The translations under genes and the position numbers were made by a program. Shown piece by piece: positions 1-5,034 of a DNA stretch of 7,036 bases; position 1 is the stretch's first letter, and the number at the start of each line of letters is the position of its first letter. This DNA comes from Planctomycetota bacterium (lineage in GTDB: Bacteria > Planctomycetota > Phycisphaerae > Sedimentisphaerales > SG8-4), in NCBI GenBank assembly GCA_030607345.1, contig JAUWKC010000089.1, positions 1-7,036 on the forward strand, in the 5' to 3' direction. The notes under the pieces were generated by a model, which worked only from the letters and a program-made list of their open reading frames with translations, was not told the origin of the DNA and did not search any database.

Positions 1-430
1 AGTGCAGGAGCAGGTTCCAGACAAGGTCCGCTTCGCCCGGTCCAGCCGGATTAGTGGCCACACCTGATATCTTGGCGATGGCATTCGCTACAACCGGGTC
101 GTAGACAAATGGGGAAACATTGGCGTGCGCATAAAGCACTGGGTTCTCCATCCAGTCCACGCCAATCGCTAAGCTTGCGGGGCCCGAAACTTCGAGGTCC
201 AGGTCAAAACTGGAGATCCAATACCCGTCGCCCAGTGGGTTGGGCTCGAACGGGTTGTTCTCGATAACAATCGCCAGTCCGATGACGTCGCTTTCCAGAA
301 GCATGTCATTCTCGCCGCCGAGCCTGCCGCCACTTTCACCGATGTCAACCGGCACAACCTTCAAGACAGCCGCACCGGCGATGTTAACTATGCTAAGAAT
401 TATCAGTAAAGCTAACAGTTTTTTCATCAT
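1..430 (-). CDS. Secreted beta-rich (cohesin-like) protein, N-terminal part only
   Basis: The frame is open from an ATG at 430 to the left window edge, giving 143 residues of a longer protein. It begins MMKKLLALLIILSIVNIAGA, a typical Sec signal peptide (two lysines, a hydrophobic core, cleavage probably after the AGA at residues 18-20). After that the sequence is rich in alternating hydrophobic residues (DVIGLAIVIENNPF at about 48-61, then a segment around ISSFDLDLEVSGPASL at 72-87), as expected for a beta-sandwich. The second segment resembles one in the upstream dockerin protein, so both may carry cohesin-like or related domains; this is inference by eye. No catalytic motif is visible. Two ATGs lie in tandem (430 and 427). 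The Shine-Dalgarno AGGAG lies 4 bases before the first and 7 before the second, so the second may be the true start. The gene follows the dockerin gene on the same strand after about 108 bases. The C-terminus, where a dockerin or anchor might lie, is outside the window. Confidence 0.85.
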   Translation of the reverse strand, partial: MMKKLLALLIILSIVNIAGAAVLKVVPVDIGESGGRLGGENDMLLESDVIGLAIVIENNPFEPNPLGDGYWISSFDLDLEVSGPASLAIGVDWMENPVLYAHANVSPFVYDPVVANAIAKISGVATNPAGPGEADLVWNLLLH

Positions 431-441
431 CTTTCTCCTTT
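431..441 (-). promoter_or_regulatory. Shine-Dalgarno site of the partial secreted gene
   Basis: Read on the minus strand this is AAAGGAGAAAG directly before ATGATG. The AGGAG core (435-439) is a strong ribosome binding site and supports a real gene here on the minus strand. Its spacing favours the second of the two tandem ATGs slightly. Confidence 0.8.
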
Positions 442-484
442 CAACTCATTACCAATTTTCTATTAGCATCTTGCCATTTTTTTT

Positions 485-519
485 CGGGGCACGTCTTTTT
501 TACAAAGTTTTGTGCCCCG
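485..519 (-). other. Intergenic hairpin between the two secreted genes
   Basis: CGGGGCAC (485-492) pairs perfectly with GTGCCCCG (512-519), an 8 bp stem. Inside, CTTT (495-498) can pair with AAAG (504-507). The hairpin lies 19 bases after the dockerin stop codon and 54 bases before the next start. On the minus strand it is followed by eight A residues rather than T, so it is not a normal Rho-independent terminator. It may instead protect a 3' end or act in the leader of the downstream gene. The structure is seen in sequence; its role is unknown. Confidence 0.6.
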
Positions 520-538
520 CTGCACATTGCCGTTACGG

Positions 539-1348
539 CTAGTAAATTCCGTACGGGTCACCCGGCGTACAATCGCTGGCCGGGGTCATGCCGAAGTTGT
601 CACGGAATTCAGGCCAGTCAACGGTGTCGATATTACCGTCGCGGTTGTAATCCGCACACGGCTTATAGCCGGCGTCGGGATAGCTGTTTCCGAAGCCATC
701 TCTGAAGTCGGGCCAGTCAACGGTGTCGACATCGCCGTCGCCATCGGCATCGCCGTGGCACTGAGTCACATAGTTCCAGCATGGCGGATACGTCGGCGCG
801 CATACGAGTGTGCAGGAGTCCCCGGTCAGATTGACGCTTACCGCCTCGTCCGGATTTTCCATAACGACGCCGCCTCGAATGGCATTTAGCGCCACAACGA
901 CGTTAACATCGCCGCAGCCGGTTATCTCCAACACGACCATCGTATTGACGTCGGCAGGAGCCAACTCGCCGTCTTCATAGAGCGAACCCATCTCGACGGT
1001 TACGCCGCTGGTGCCGACTCCGCCCTGTGTGCCGTCGTAACCTGAGTCGCAGACGCAACTGCCCCAGTCGTCCACTACGCCGGACGAGCTGATGCCAATG
1101 CTCCCGGGATAGACGTAGTAACCATTGGCGGCACAGGTTGCGCCAAGAATGGTGGCGTCGCCTTCGAGCGTAATATCCACTGCATAAGCACGGACATTAT
1201 TGCTCTCGCCGGAGGCGTCAAAGGTGACGGTGACCGTCGCGTTGTTTGTGTCACAGACGTCCACCACGATGCCGGCCGTAATGTCAACATCCGCCCATAC
1301 CGGCGCGGCCATCGCCAAAACGACCAAAGCACAAATTAACTTTTTCAT
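539..1348 (-). CDS. Secreted dockerin-type protein with a cohesin-like N-terminal region
   Basis: Complete 269-residue protein. Residues 1-19 form a Sec signal peptide (MKKLICALVVLAMAAPVWA, cleavage before Asp20). Residues about 20-180 are beta-rich and glycine-rich without a recognised catalytic motif; a stretch at 52-67 (VRAYAVDITLEGDATI) looks like a strand pair of a cohesin-like or Ig-like sandwich. Residues about 198-253 form a dockerin-like pair of calcium loops: D200-x-D202-x-D204-G-x-V-D208-x-x-D211 and D233-x-N235-x-D237-G-x-I-D241-x-x-D244, each followed by W-P-(D/E)-F-R-D. The repeats are 33 residues apart. There are 11 cysteines in all (one in the signal peptide core region excluded by cleavage), including C197, C231 and C260 flanking the repeats, which suggests disulfides in an exported protein. 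Dockerins bind cohesins or act as calcium-dependent attachment modules; no enzyme domain is fused here, so an adhesion or scaffold role is possible but unproven. The start is backed by GGAAGG six bases upstream. Confidence 0.9.
   Translation of the reverse strand: MKKLICALVVLAMAAPVWADVDITAGIVVDVCDTNNATVTVTFDASGESNNVRAYAVDITLEGDATILGATCAANGYYVYPGSIGISSSGVVDDWGSCVCDSGYDGTQGGVGTSGVTVEMGSLYEDGELAPADVNTMVVLEITGCGDVNVVVALNAIRGGVVMENPDEAVSVNLTGDSCTLVCAPTYPPCWNYVTQCHGDADGDGDVDTVDWPDFRDGFGNSYPDAGYKPCADYNRDGNIDTVDWPEFRDNFGMTPASDCTPGDPYGIY
612..630 (-). repeat. 19-base direct repeat, copy in dockerin repeat 2
   Basis: GGCCAGTCAACGGTGTCGA here is identical to 711-729, exactly 99 bases (33 codons) away. 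It encodes the shared S/T-V-D-W-P core of the dockerin loops. Identity at DNA as well as protein level points to fairly recent internal duplication or conversion. Confidence 0.9.
711..729 (-). repeat. 19-base direct repeat, copy in dockerin repeat 1
   Basis: Exact partner of 612-630, in the same reading frame, encoding the TVDWP core of the first dockerin repeat. Confidence 0.9.
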
Positions 1349-1354
1349 AATTTA

Positions 1355-1361
1355 CCTTCCT
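1355..1361 (-). promoter_or_regulatory. Shine-Dalgarno site of the dockerin gene
   Basis: The minus strand reads AGGAAGG, then TAAATT, then ATG. Six bases of spacing is near ideal and fixes the start at 1348. It sits in a long purine-rich tract (1355-1378), which probably keeps the site unpaired. Confidence 0.75.
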
Positions 1362-1380
1362 TTCTTCTCTTCTTTTCTTG

Positions 1381-1399
1381 GCAGGGTCACACACCCTGC
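1381..1399 (-). other. Hairpin upstream of the dockerin gene
   Basis: GCAGGGT (1381-1387) and ACCCTGC (1393-1399) form a perfect 7 bp stem with a 5-base loop, 32 bases before the start codon. On the minus strand it is followed by a purine-rich tract, not by T residues, so it is not a terminator. It could stabilise the 5' end of the mRNA or be a protein site. The motif GGCAATG lies just upstream (1399-1405), as it does beside the hairpin of the neighbouring gene. Confidence 0.55.
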
Positions 1400-1557
1400 A
1401 TTGCCTTGGTTCTTTCAAACACATACACCTAATCCCTGTCCTGTGCAAAATCTTGATTTCCACACATATCACCCCGGCCGACAGGGTAGCCGGTTTGAAA
1501 AAGCAGTCACTTGCCGCTCCTCCAAATCCTCCTTTCTCGCCCAAATAGCGAAAATGC

Positions 1558-1578
1558 GTGCCATACACGGTACGGCAC
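1558..1578. promoter_or_regulatory. 21-base imperfect inverted repeat, operator-like
   Basis: Arms GTGCC (1558-1562) and GGCAC (1574-1578) are perfect, inner arms TAC (1564-1566) and GTA (1570-1572) also pair, with one A/C mismatch between them and a 3-base centre. This symmetry and length suit a dimeric DNA-binding regulator, and it lies between divergent genes, 29 bases before a TATAAT box. It matches no operator I know. It could also form an RNA hairpin. Confidence 0.4.
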
Positions 1579-1607
1579 TGTTATCACACCCTGGTGAAGG
1601 CTGAATG

Positions 1608-1613
1608 TATAAT
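1608..1613 (+). promoter_or_regulatory. Possible -10 box (TATAAT)
   Basis: A perfect TATAAT on the plus strand. No TTGACA-like box is found 16-18 bases upstream (CACACC sits there), so if used it would need an activator. Transcription from here would give a leader of about 230 bases before rodA, containing the hairpins described below. Confidence 0.25.
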
Positions 1614-1658
1614 AACACAGGGCCGGCGCATAAATCAAGGGAAAAACGGCAAAATGGG

Positions 1659-1678
1659 AAAAAAATTTAAATTTTTTT
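1659..1678. repeat. 20-base perfect A/T palindrome
   Basis: Seven A, three T, three A, seven T (the T run continues to 1680). It is a perfect inverted repeat made only of A and T in otherwise mixed sequence. Such tracts bend DNA and melt easily; it may be a nucleoid protein site, an UP-type promoter element or a spacer. Which, if any, cannot be told from the sequence. Confidence 0.6.
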
Positions 1679-1702
1679 TTGCACTCACCGAAGTAATAAG
1701 TA

Positions 1703-1763
1703 CCGACAGCAAGGCCCGGCGTGAGCGTTTTGGCGTGACGCCCTGGGCTGTCGGGCTTTTCTT
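1703..1763 (+). terminator. Long GC hairpin plus T-rich tail: terminator or leader attenuator
   Basis: CCGACAGC (1703-1710) pairs perfectly with GCTGTCGG (1747-1754); within the loop GGCGT (1718-1722) can pair with ACGCC (1738-1742). The stem is followed by GC and then TTTTCTT (1757-1763) on the plus strand, as in a Rho-independent terminator. No plus-strand gene lies upstream inside the window, so it is either the end of a small transcript starting near 1610 or an attenuator in a rodA leader. CGGGC (1752-1756), part of the 3' arm and tail, can pair instead with GCCCG at 1766-1770 or at 1714-1718, giving competing folds. Confidence 0.4.
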
Positions 1764-1784
1764 GTGCCCGCAGCGGCATTTTTG

Positions 1785-1793
1785 TGTTATAAA
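1785..1793 (+). promoter_or_regulatory. Candidate extended -10 promoter of rodA-murJ
   Basis: TGTTATAAA fits the TGn-TATAAT extended -10 pattern with one mismatch in the last base. Start of transcription would be near 1800, about 49 bases before the rodA ATG. The best -35 candidate (TTGTGC, 1762-1767) is 20 bases away, too far for a standard promoter, though extended -10 promoters need little -35 contact. Confidence 0.35.
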
Positions 1794-1805
1794 AGGCTAA
1801 TTTCA

Positions 1806-1824
1806 GGGCAACAGGCCCCTTTTT
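1806..1824 (+). other. Small hairpin with T5 in the rodA leader
   Basis: GGGC (1806-1809) pairs with GCCC (1815-1818) around a 5-base loop, followed by C and five T residues (1820-1824). The stem is short for a terminator. It sits 25 bases before the rodA start and could pause RNA polymerase or be chance. Confidence 0.25.
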
Positions 1825-1848
1825 CTGGCGAGACAGGTTTTCAGGATT

Positions 1849-3132
1849 ATGCGTAATTTTTTTCGAGGCCGGCTTTTATTTGTGCGAATCGTCCTTTTTG
1901 GCGCGGTTCTTGGGCTTATTGCCGTCGGGATAGCGACGATATACTCCGTTGGGCACCCTGCCGAGGCGAGCCATTCGGCGGAGTCGGCGGCCCTGGCAGG
2001 TTACTGGAAGAAGCAGGTTATTTTCGCGGTGGTTGCTTTTATAGGCTTTATAGCGGCGAACCTGGTGAATTACCGGCGTCTTGGCGGGGTGAGCTACTGG
2101 ATTTACGGGATTGTGCTGTGTCTCCTTGTGCTGCTTCTGGTGAGCCGGTATGTTGTCGCCCTGCCGTTTATACCGTCAATTAACGGCACGCACCGCTGGA
2201 TAAGCGTGGCGATAGGCGGCCGGCAGCTTCCCTCTCTTCAGCCTTCGGAGATATGCAAGGTGGCGTATATCCTTGCTCTGGCGTGGTATCTTCGTTATCG
2301 GAGCAACTACCGCAATTTCAAGGCGTTGGCAGGCCCTTTCGCACTTACGGTGCTTCCGATGGTGCTTATCCTGCTGGAGCCGGACCTGGGTACGGTACTC
2401 TTGATGATGCCGGTTTTCTTCACGATGGTCTTCGTGGCGGGCGCCAAGGTCAGGCATCTGGTCATTATAATCCTGCTGGCAGTACTGATAAGCCCGATTC
2501 TCTGGCTGAAGATGGAGACATATCAGCGGATTCGGATAAGCAGCGTTCTTCTTCAGAACGAGTTTGTGCGTCAAAAGGTACAGGAGCATCCGGCGATTGG
2601 TCGTATTCTTGTGGGCGAGCAGTTCAGCTCGCGGCGATGGGAAAGGCAGTGGGGCCACCATCTGATGCGCTCGAAGTTTGCGGTAGCTTCCGGTGGAGCG
2701 GGTGGTTACGGTTTTCGTCAGGGTCCGTTTGTGAAGTACAATTTCCTTCCGTTCCGTCATAACGATTTTATATTCTCGATTATCGCTCATGAGTGGGGCT
2801 TCTGGGGCTGTCTTGGTCTTTTCGGTCTCTATGCGGTCGTCATCTGGTGCGGTCTGGAGATTGTGGCTAATAATACCGACCCGTTCGGCAAGCTCGTCGC
2901 AATGGGCATCGTTTCGATGTTTGCCGTTGAGGTGCTTGTGAATGTGAGTATGACGATTGGGCTGATGCCGATTACGGGTTTGACGCTGCCATTTGTCAGT
3001 TACGGCGGCTCGAGCCTTTTGATGAGCATGATTGCCGTAGGGCTGCTCAACAACGTTGGGCGATGCAGGCCGTTCGGACTGGGCAGGGGGGGAGCGGGTG
3101 GACCGTTTCTGCGTTTCCGGCTCGGGACGTAG
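1849..3132 (+). CDS. rodA: RodA-like SEDS peptidoglycan polymerase
   Basis: A 427-residue membrane protein of the RodA/FtsW/SpoVE family, which polymerises lipid II into glycan strands together with a class B penicillin-binding protein. About ten membrane segments are visible (near 12-33, 54-73, 82-104, 134-148, 158-176, 180-198, 201-220, 307-338, 347-370, 380-402). Family motifs: GTHRWI (113-118), QPSE (131-134), EPDLGT (177-182), HNDFIF (304-309) with the expected catalytic aspartate at D306, and GLMPITG...FVSYGGSSLL (371-391). The MPITG form fits RodA better than FtsW, but this is a fine distinction. Between YQR (225-227) and SGG (281-283) the loop is roughly 25 residues longer than in E. 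coli RodA. The tail after residue 405 is glycine/arginine-rich and its frame depends on a G7 tract. The Shine-Dalgarno is weak (AGACAGG 11 bases before ATG). murJ follows after 50 bases. Confidence 0.92.
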   Translation: MRNFFRGRLLFVRIVLFGAVLGLIAVGIATIYSVGHPAEASHSAESAALAGYWKKQVIFAVVAFIGFIAANLVNYRRLGGVSYWIYGIVLCLLVLLLVSRYVVALPFIPSINGTHRWISVAIGGRQLPSLQPSEICKVAYILALAWYLRYRSNYRNFKALAGPFALTVLPMVLILLEPDLGTVLLMMPVFFTMVFVAGAKVRHLVIIILLAVLISPILWLKMETYQRIRISSVLLQNEFVRQKVQEHPAIGRILVGEQFSSRRWERQWGHHLMRSKFAVASGGAGGYGFRQGPFVKYNFLPFRHNDFIFSIIAHEWGFWGCLGLFGLYAVVIWCGLEIVANNTDPFGKLVAMGIVSMFAVEVLVNVSMTIGLMPITGLTLPFVSYGGSSLLMSMIAVGLLNNVGRCRPFGLGRGGAGGPFLRFRLGT

Positions 3133-3172
3133 AAGATGAGTTGACGAAGAACCGAAGGTGTAGTTGTGCTTC

Positions 3173-3176
3173 AGGG
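3173..3176 (+). promoter_or_regulatory. Shine-Dalgarno site deciding the murJ start
   Basis: AGGG lies six bases before the ATG at 3183. The murJ frame is open back to 3063, overlapping the rodA end, but the 40 extra residues are hydrophilic and unlike the family. The protein from 3183 starts MIKGFRQIASL, as MurJ proteins do. Confidence 0.65.
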
Positions 3177-3182
3177 TACTTG

Positions 3183-4739
3183 ATGATAAAGGGCTTCCGA
3201 CAGATTGCCTCTCTTACGGCGGTAAGCAGGGTATTCGGTATGGTTCGGGATATAGCGCTGGCGCATTTTTTCGGCGCCGGCTGGCTGATGACGGCCTGGA
3301 CGGTGGGTTTTAAGATACCAAATCTTGCCAGGCGTCTCTTCGGGGAGGGAGCGGCATCTGCCTCATTTATTCCCGTATACAGCAAGGAGCTTGGCAGGGA
3401 CCGGGCGGCTGCCGACGGACTGGCCAATACGATGCTGACAGCGGTGTTTGTGGTTCTGGCGGGGATAGTTGTTATTGGCGAGGCTGCGATTTGGGGCTAC
3501 CGGTGGCTCTTTGCGACGAGTCACGGTGCGCGCGTCGGGCTTGCTCTTTGCGGAATAATGCTACCCTATATGATACTGGTATGTCTGGTGGCGATTTTGG
3601 GCGGCATTTTGAACGTTCACAGGCGTTTCGCATCGCCGGCAGCGGCGCCGATTGTTCTGAATATCTTTATTATCGCGAGCATATTGTTCAGCGGGTGGGT
3701 ACTCGGTTTTGACGCGGAGCAGCAGGTATTCTTCGTGGCGGTTTGGGTTCTGGCGGCGGGGCTGGTTCAGATGGGGATTCAGTTTCCGTCTCTGCGTTCG
3801 GCTGGTGTACGGATTCGTCCGGCCTGGCAGACGCACTCGACGGCCTTTACGCAGGGGATTCTGCTGATGGGCCCGATGATACTCGGCCTTACGGTGACAC
3901 AGTTGAACACGCTGGCCGACGACGTAATAGCCCTTTGCTTTATGAATGAGCGGGGCGACCCGCTGGGCTACGGGGCCCCCTCCTACCTGTATTATGCACA
4001 GCGGCTGTACCAGTTCCCGCTGGGGGTGCTGGGGATATCGCTCGCCACGGCCATATTTCCGGTGATGAGCTCGGATGCGGCGAGGAAGGATTTTCGGGCG
4101 TTGGGCGCGACGATATCTCACGGGATAAGGGCGGCATTATTCGTGGCTATGCCGGCGACGGCGGGGATTCTTATTATATCGCGCCCTTTGATATCGGCGG
4201 TTTTTGAGCACGGTGAGTTTAAGAGCGCCGATACTCCGACGGTGGCGTTGACACTGTGTTTCTATGCGTTGGGCCTTTGCGGGTATTTTTCGCAGCAGAT
4301 AAGCACGCGTGCGTTCTATTCGCTGCAGGAGCCCAGGATACCGGTGCGGAGTGCAGTGATAGCGGTGGCGGTGAACGTTGTGCTGAATCTGACTCTTATC
4401 TGGTTTATGGGTACGGCGGGTCTTGCACTTTCGACGGCGGTTTGCTCGTATTTGCAGGTTGCGATACTCGTTTCGGCGCTTCGCAGACGCATTTCAAGCC
4501 CGATAATGGAAGGATTTGCAGGTTTTATTTTGAAGGTTGTCTCGGCGACGGCTGTGATGTATGCGGTGGGAGTGGTGATTATGTACCTGATGCGCGGCGT
4601 GGGGCAGAGCCGGTTTTATAACATAGTTCGTCTCTGTGCGGTGGTGCCGACATGCGCCGGCGTGTATGTCGCAGCGGCGAAGGTTCTCGGCATTGAGACG
4701 CTGTCAGAGCTTACCGGGCGGGCTCGCCGGGCTGATTAG
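3183..4739 (+). CDS. murJ: Lipid II flippase MurJ (MviN)
   Basis: A 518-residue polytopic protein of the MurJ/MviN branch of the MOP superfamily, which flips lipid-linked peptidoglycan precursor across the inner membrane. Length matches the family (about 510). The N-terminal signature is clear: SRVFGMVRD (15-23), FFGAG (29-33), FKIPNLARRLFGEGAASASF (43-62), IPVYS (63-67). The arginines that line the substrate cavity in E. coli MurJ have counterparts at R16, R22, R50/R51 and R274. The second signature YYAQRLYQFPLGVLGISLAT (270-289) is present; E. coli has Asp where this has Gln273, a change common outside gammaproteobacteria as far as I recall. Hydrophobic segments continue to about residue 500, consistent with 14 membrane spans. 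The start at 3183 rather than 3063 is chosen from the ribosome binding site and family alignment. It lies 50 bases after rodA on the same strand, probably one transcript. Confidence 0.95.
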   Translation: MIKGFRQIASLTAVSRVFGMVRDIALAHFFGAGWLMTAWTVGFKIPNLARRLFGEGAASASFIPVYSKELGRDRAAADGLANTMLTAVFVVLAGIVVIGEAAIWGYRWLFATSHGARVGLALCGIMLPYMILVCLVAILGGILNVHRRFASPAAAPIVLNIFIIASILFSGWVLGFDAEQQVFFVAVWVLAAGLVQMGIQFPSLRSAGVRIRPAWQTHSTAFTQGILLMGPMILGLTVTQLNTLADDVIALCFMNERGDPLGYGAPSYLYYAQRLYQFPLGVLGISLATAIFPVMSSDAARKDFRALGATISHGIRAALFVAMPATAGILIISRPLISAVFEHGEFKSADTPTVALTLCFYALGLCGYFSQQISTRAFYSLQEPRIPVRSAVIAVAVNVVLNLTLIWFMGTAGLALSTAVCSYLQVAILVSALRRRISSPIMEGFAGFILKVVSATAVMYAVGVVIMYLMRGVGQSRFYNIVRLCAVVPTCAGVYVAAAKVLGIETLSELTGRARRAD

Positions 4740-4758
4740 CCGGATGGTTTTGTCCGGC
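4739..4758 (+). terminator. Weak hairpin after murJ
   Basis: GCCGGA (4739-4744) pairs with TCCGGC (4753-4758) around an 8-base loop, starting at the last base of the stop codon. Only a CTTTG tail follows, so it is a poor Rho-independent terminator. It may mark the end of the rodA-murJ transcript or only slow decay. Confidence 0.3.
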
Positions 4759-5034
4759 CTTTGCATTGTGGGGGCGGTCTTATCAATCCAAAACAGGCTA
4801 TTGCACCACGCAGGCAGCGGGGTTGTGGACGTTCGCCGGAAAAATGCACCACAGGCGGTTTTTGTGCGTAAAGCATAACGGTCGATTGCCCGAAATACCT
4901 AAGTAATTGGAAAGTTATGCGTCGAGAGGGGTATAGGTAAATCTGGCCCGACGATGGTTGAAGAAAGAAACGAAGGGCGGACAGCAACGGTGATAAGGTC
5001 TGATAAAGGCAAGGTTCTTTTGCCGGAAAGTGGT
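4759..5034 (+). other. Gap between murJ and the TPR gene, no gene seen
   Basis: No gene with a ribosome binding site is seen. An imperfect direct repeat TGCACCAC occurs twice near 4802-4810 and 4845-4853. A weak promoter can be drawn (TTGGAA at 4907-4912, TATAGG at 4932-4937, spacing 19). The frame of the downstream gene is open from 4903, so part of this stretch (from ATG 4954) could be its N-terminus. Confidence 0.45.

Larger units (their letters stand above)
590..751 (-). other. Dockerin-like calcium-binding repeat pair (domain)
   Basis: This stretch encodes residues 200-253 of the dockerin protein, with two EF-hand-like loops (D-x-D/N-x-D-G-x-V/I-D-x-x-D). Both loops continue as TVDWP(D/E)FRD, and the F-G pair ends each repeat. 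The two copies are almost the same at protein level, as expected for type I dockerins, which fold with internal twofold symmetry. Confidence 0.85.
1349..1848. other. Divergent intergenic region, no gene seen
   Basis: Between the dockerin gene (leftward) and rodA (rightward) lie 500 bases. Short open frames exist on both strands but none has a ribosome binding site plus a credible protein; two run through the A/T tract and give only low-complexity Lys/Phe. What the region does hold is structure: an inverted repeat at 1558-1578, TATAAT at 1608-1613, an A/T palindrome at 1659-1678, a long hairpin at 1703-1754, and an extended -10 box at 1785-1793. It must contain the promoters for both directions. 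Confidence 0.7.

Noticed and set aside
485..519. Rho-independent terminator for the dockerin gene
   Set aside because: On the transcribed strand the hairpin is followed by eight A residues, not T; kept as a hairpin of unknown role.
512..889. Open frame on the plus strand opposite the dockerin gene
   Set aside because: It mirrors the repetitive dockerin codons (valine/isoleucine-rich pseudo-repeats), has no ribosome binding site, and the minus strand has a signal peptide and calcium loops.
1507..1779. 90-residue open frame on the minus strand in the intergenic region
   Set aside because: No Shine-Dalgarno, no recognisable domain, and its Lys/Phe run comes from the A/T palindrome.
1558..1800. 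80-residue open frame on the plus strand, GTG start, in the intergenic region
   Set aside because: Crosses the A/T palindrome and the GC hairpin, lacks a ribosome binding site and shows no family features.
2176..2790. 204-residue open frame opposite rodA
   Set aside because: Arginine/histidine/glutamine-rich composition is typical of antisense shadow; rodA motifs on the plus strand are unambiguous.
3063..3182. 40-residue N-terminal extension of MurJ overlapping rodA
   Set aside because: Hydrophilic and unlike MurJ N-termini; ATG 3183 has AGGG at good spacing and starts the conserved family sequence.
3561..4121. 186-residue open frame opposite murJ
   Set aside because: Arginine-rich shadow of a membrane protein gene, no ribosome binding site or domain.
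4636..4878. 80-residue plus-strand frame crossing the murJ end
   Set aside because: Its first part is murJ out of frame; the rest has no support as a gene.
4790..4880. Possible riboswitch (cyclic di-GMP-like bases such as CCACGCAGG and AGCGGGGTT)
   Set aside because: The conserved tetraloop-receptor and core blocks of that class are missing and no matching stems could be drawn.
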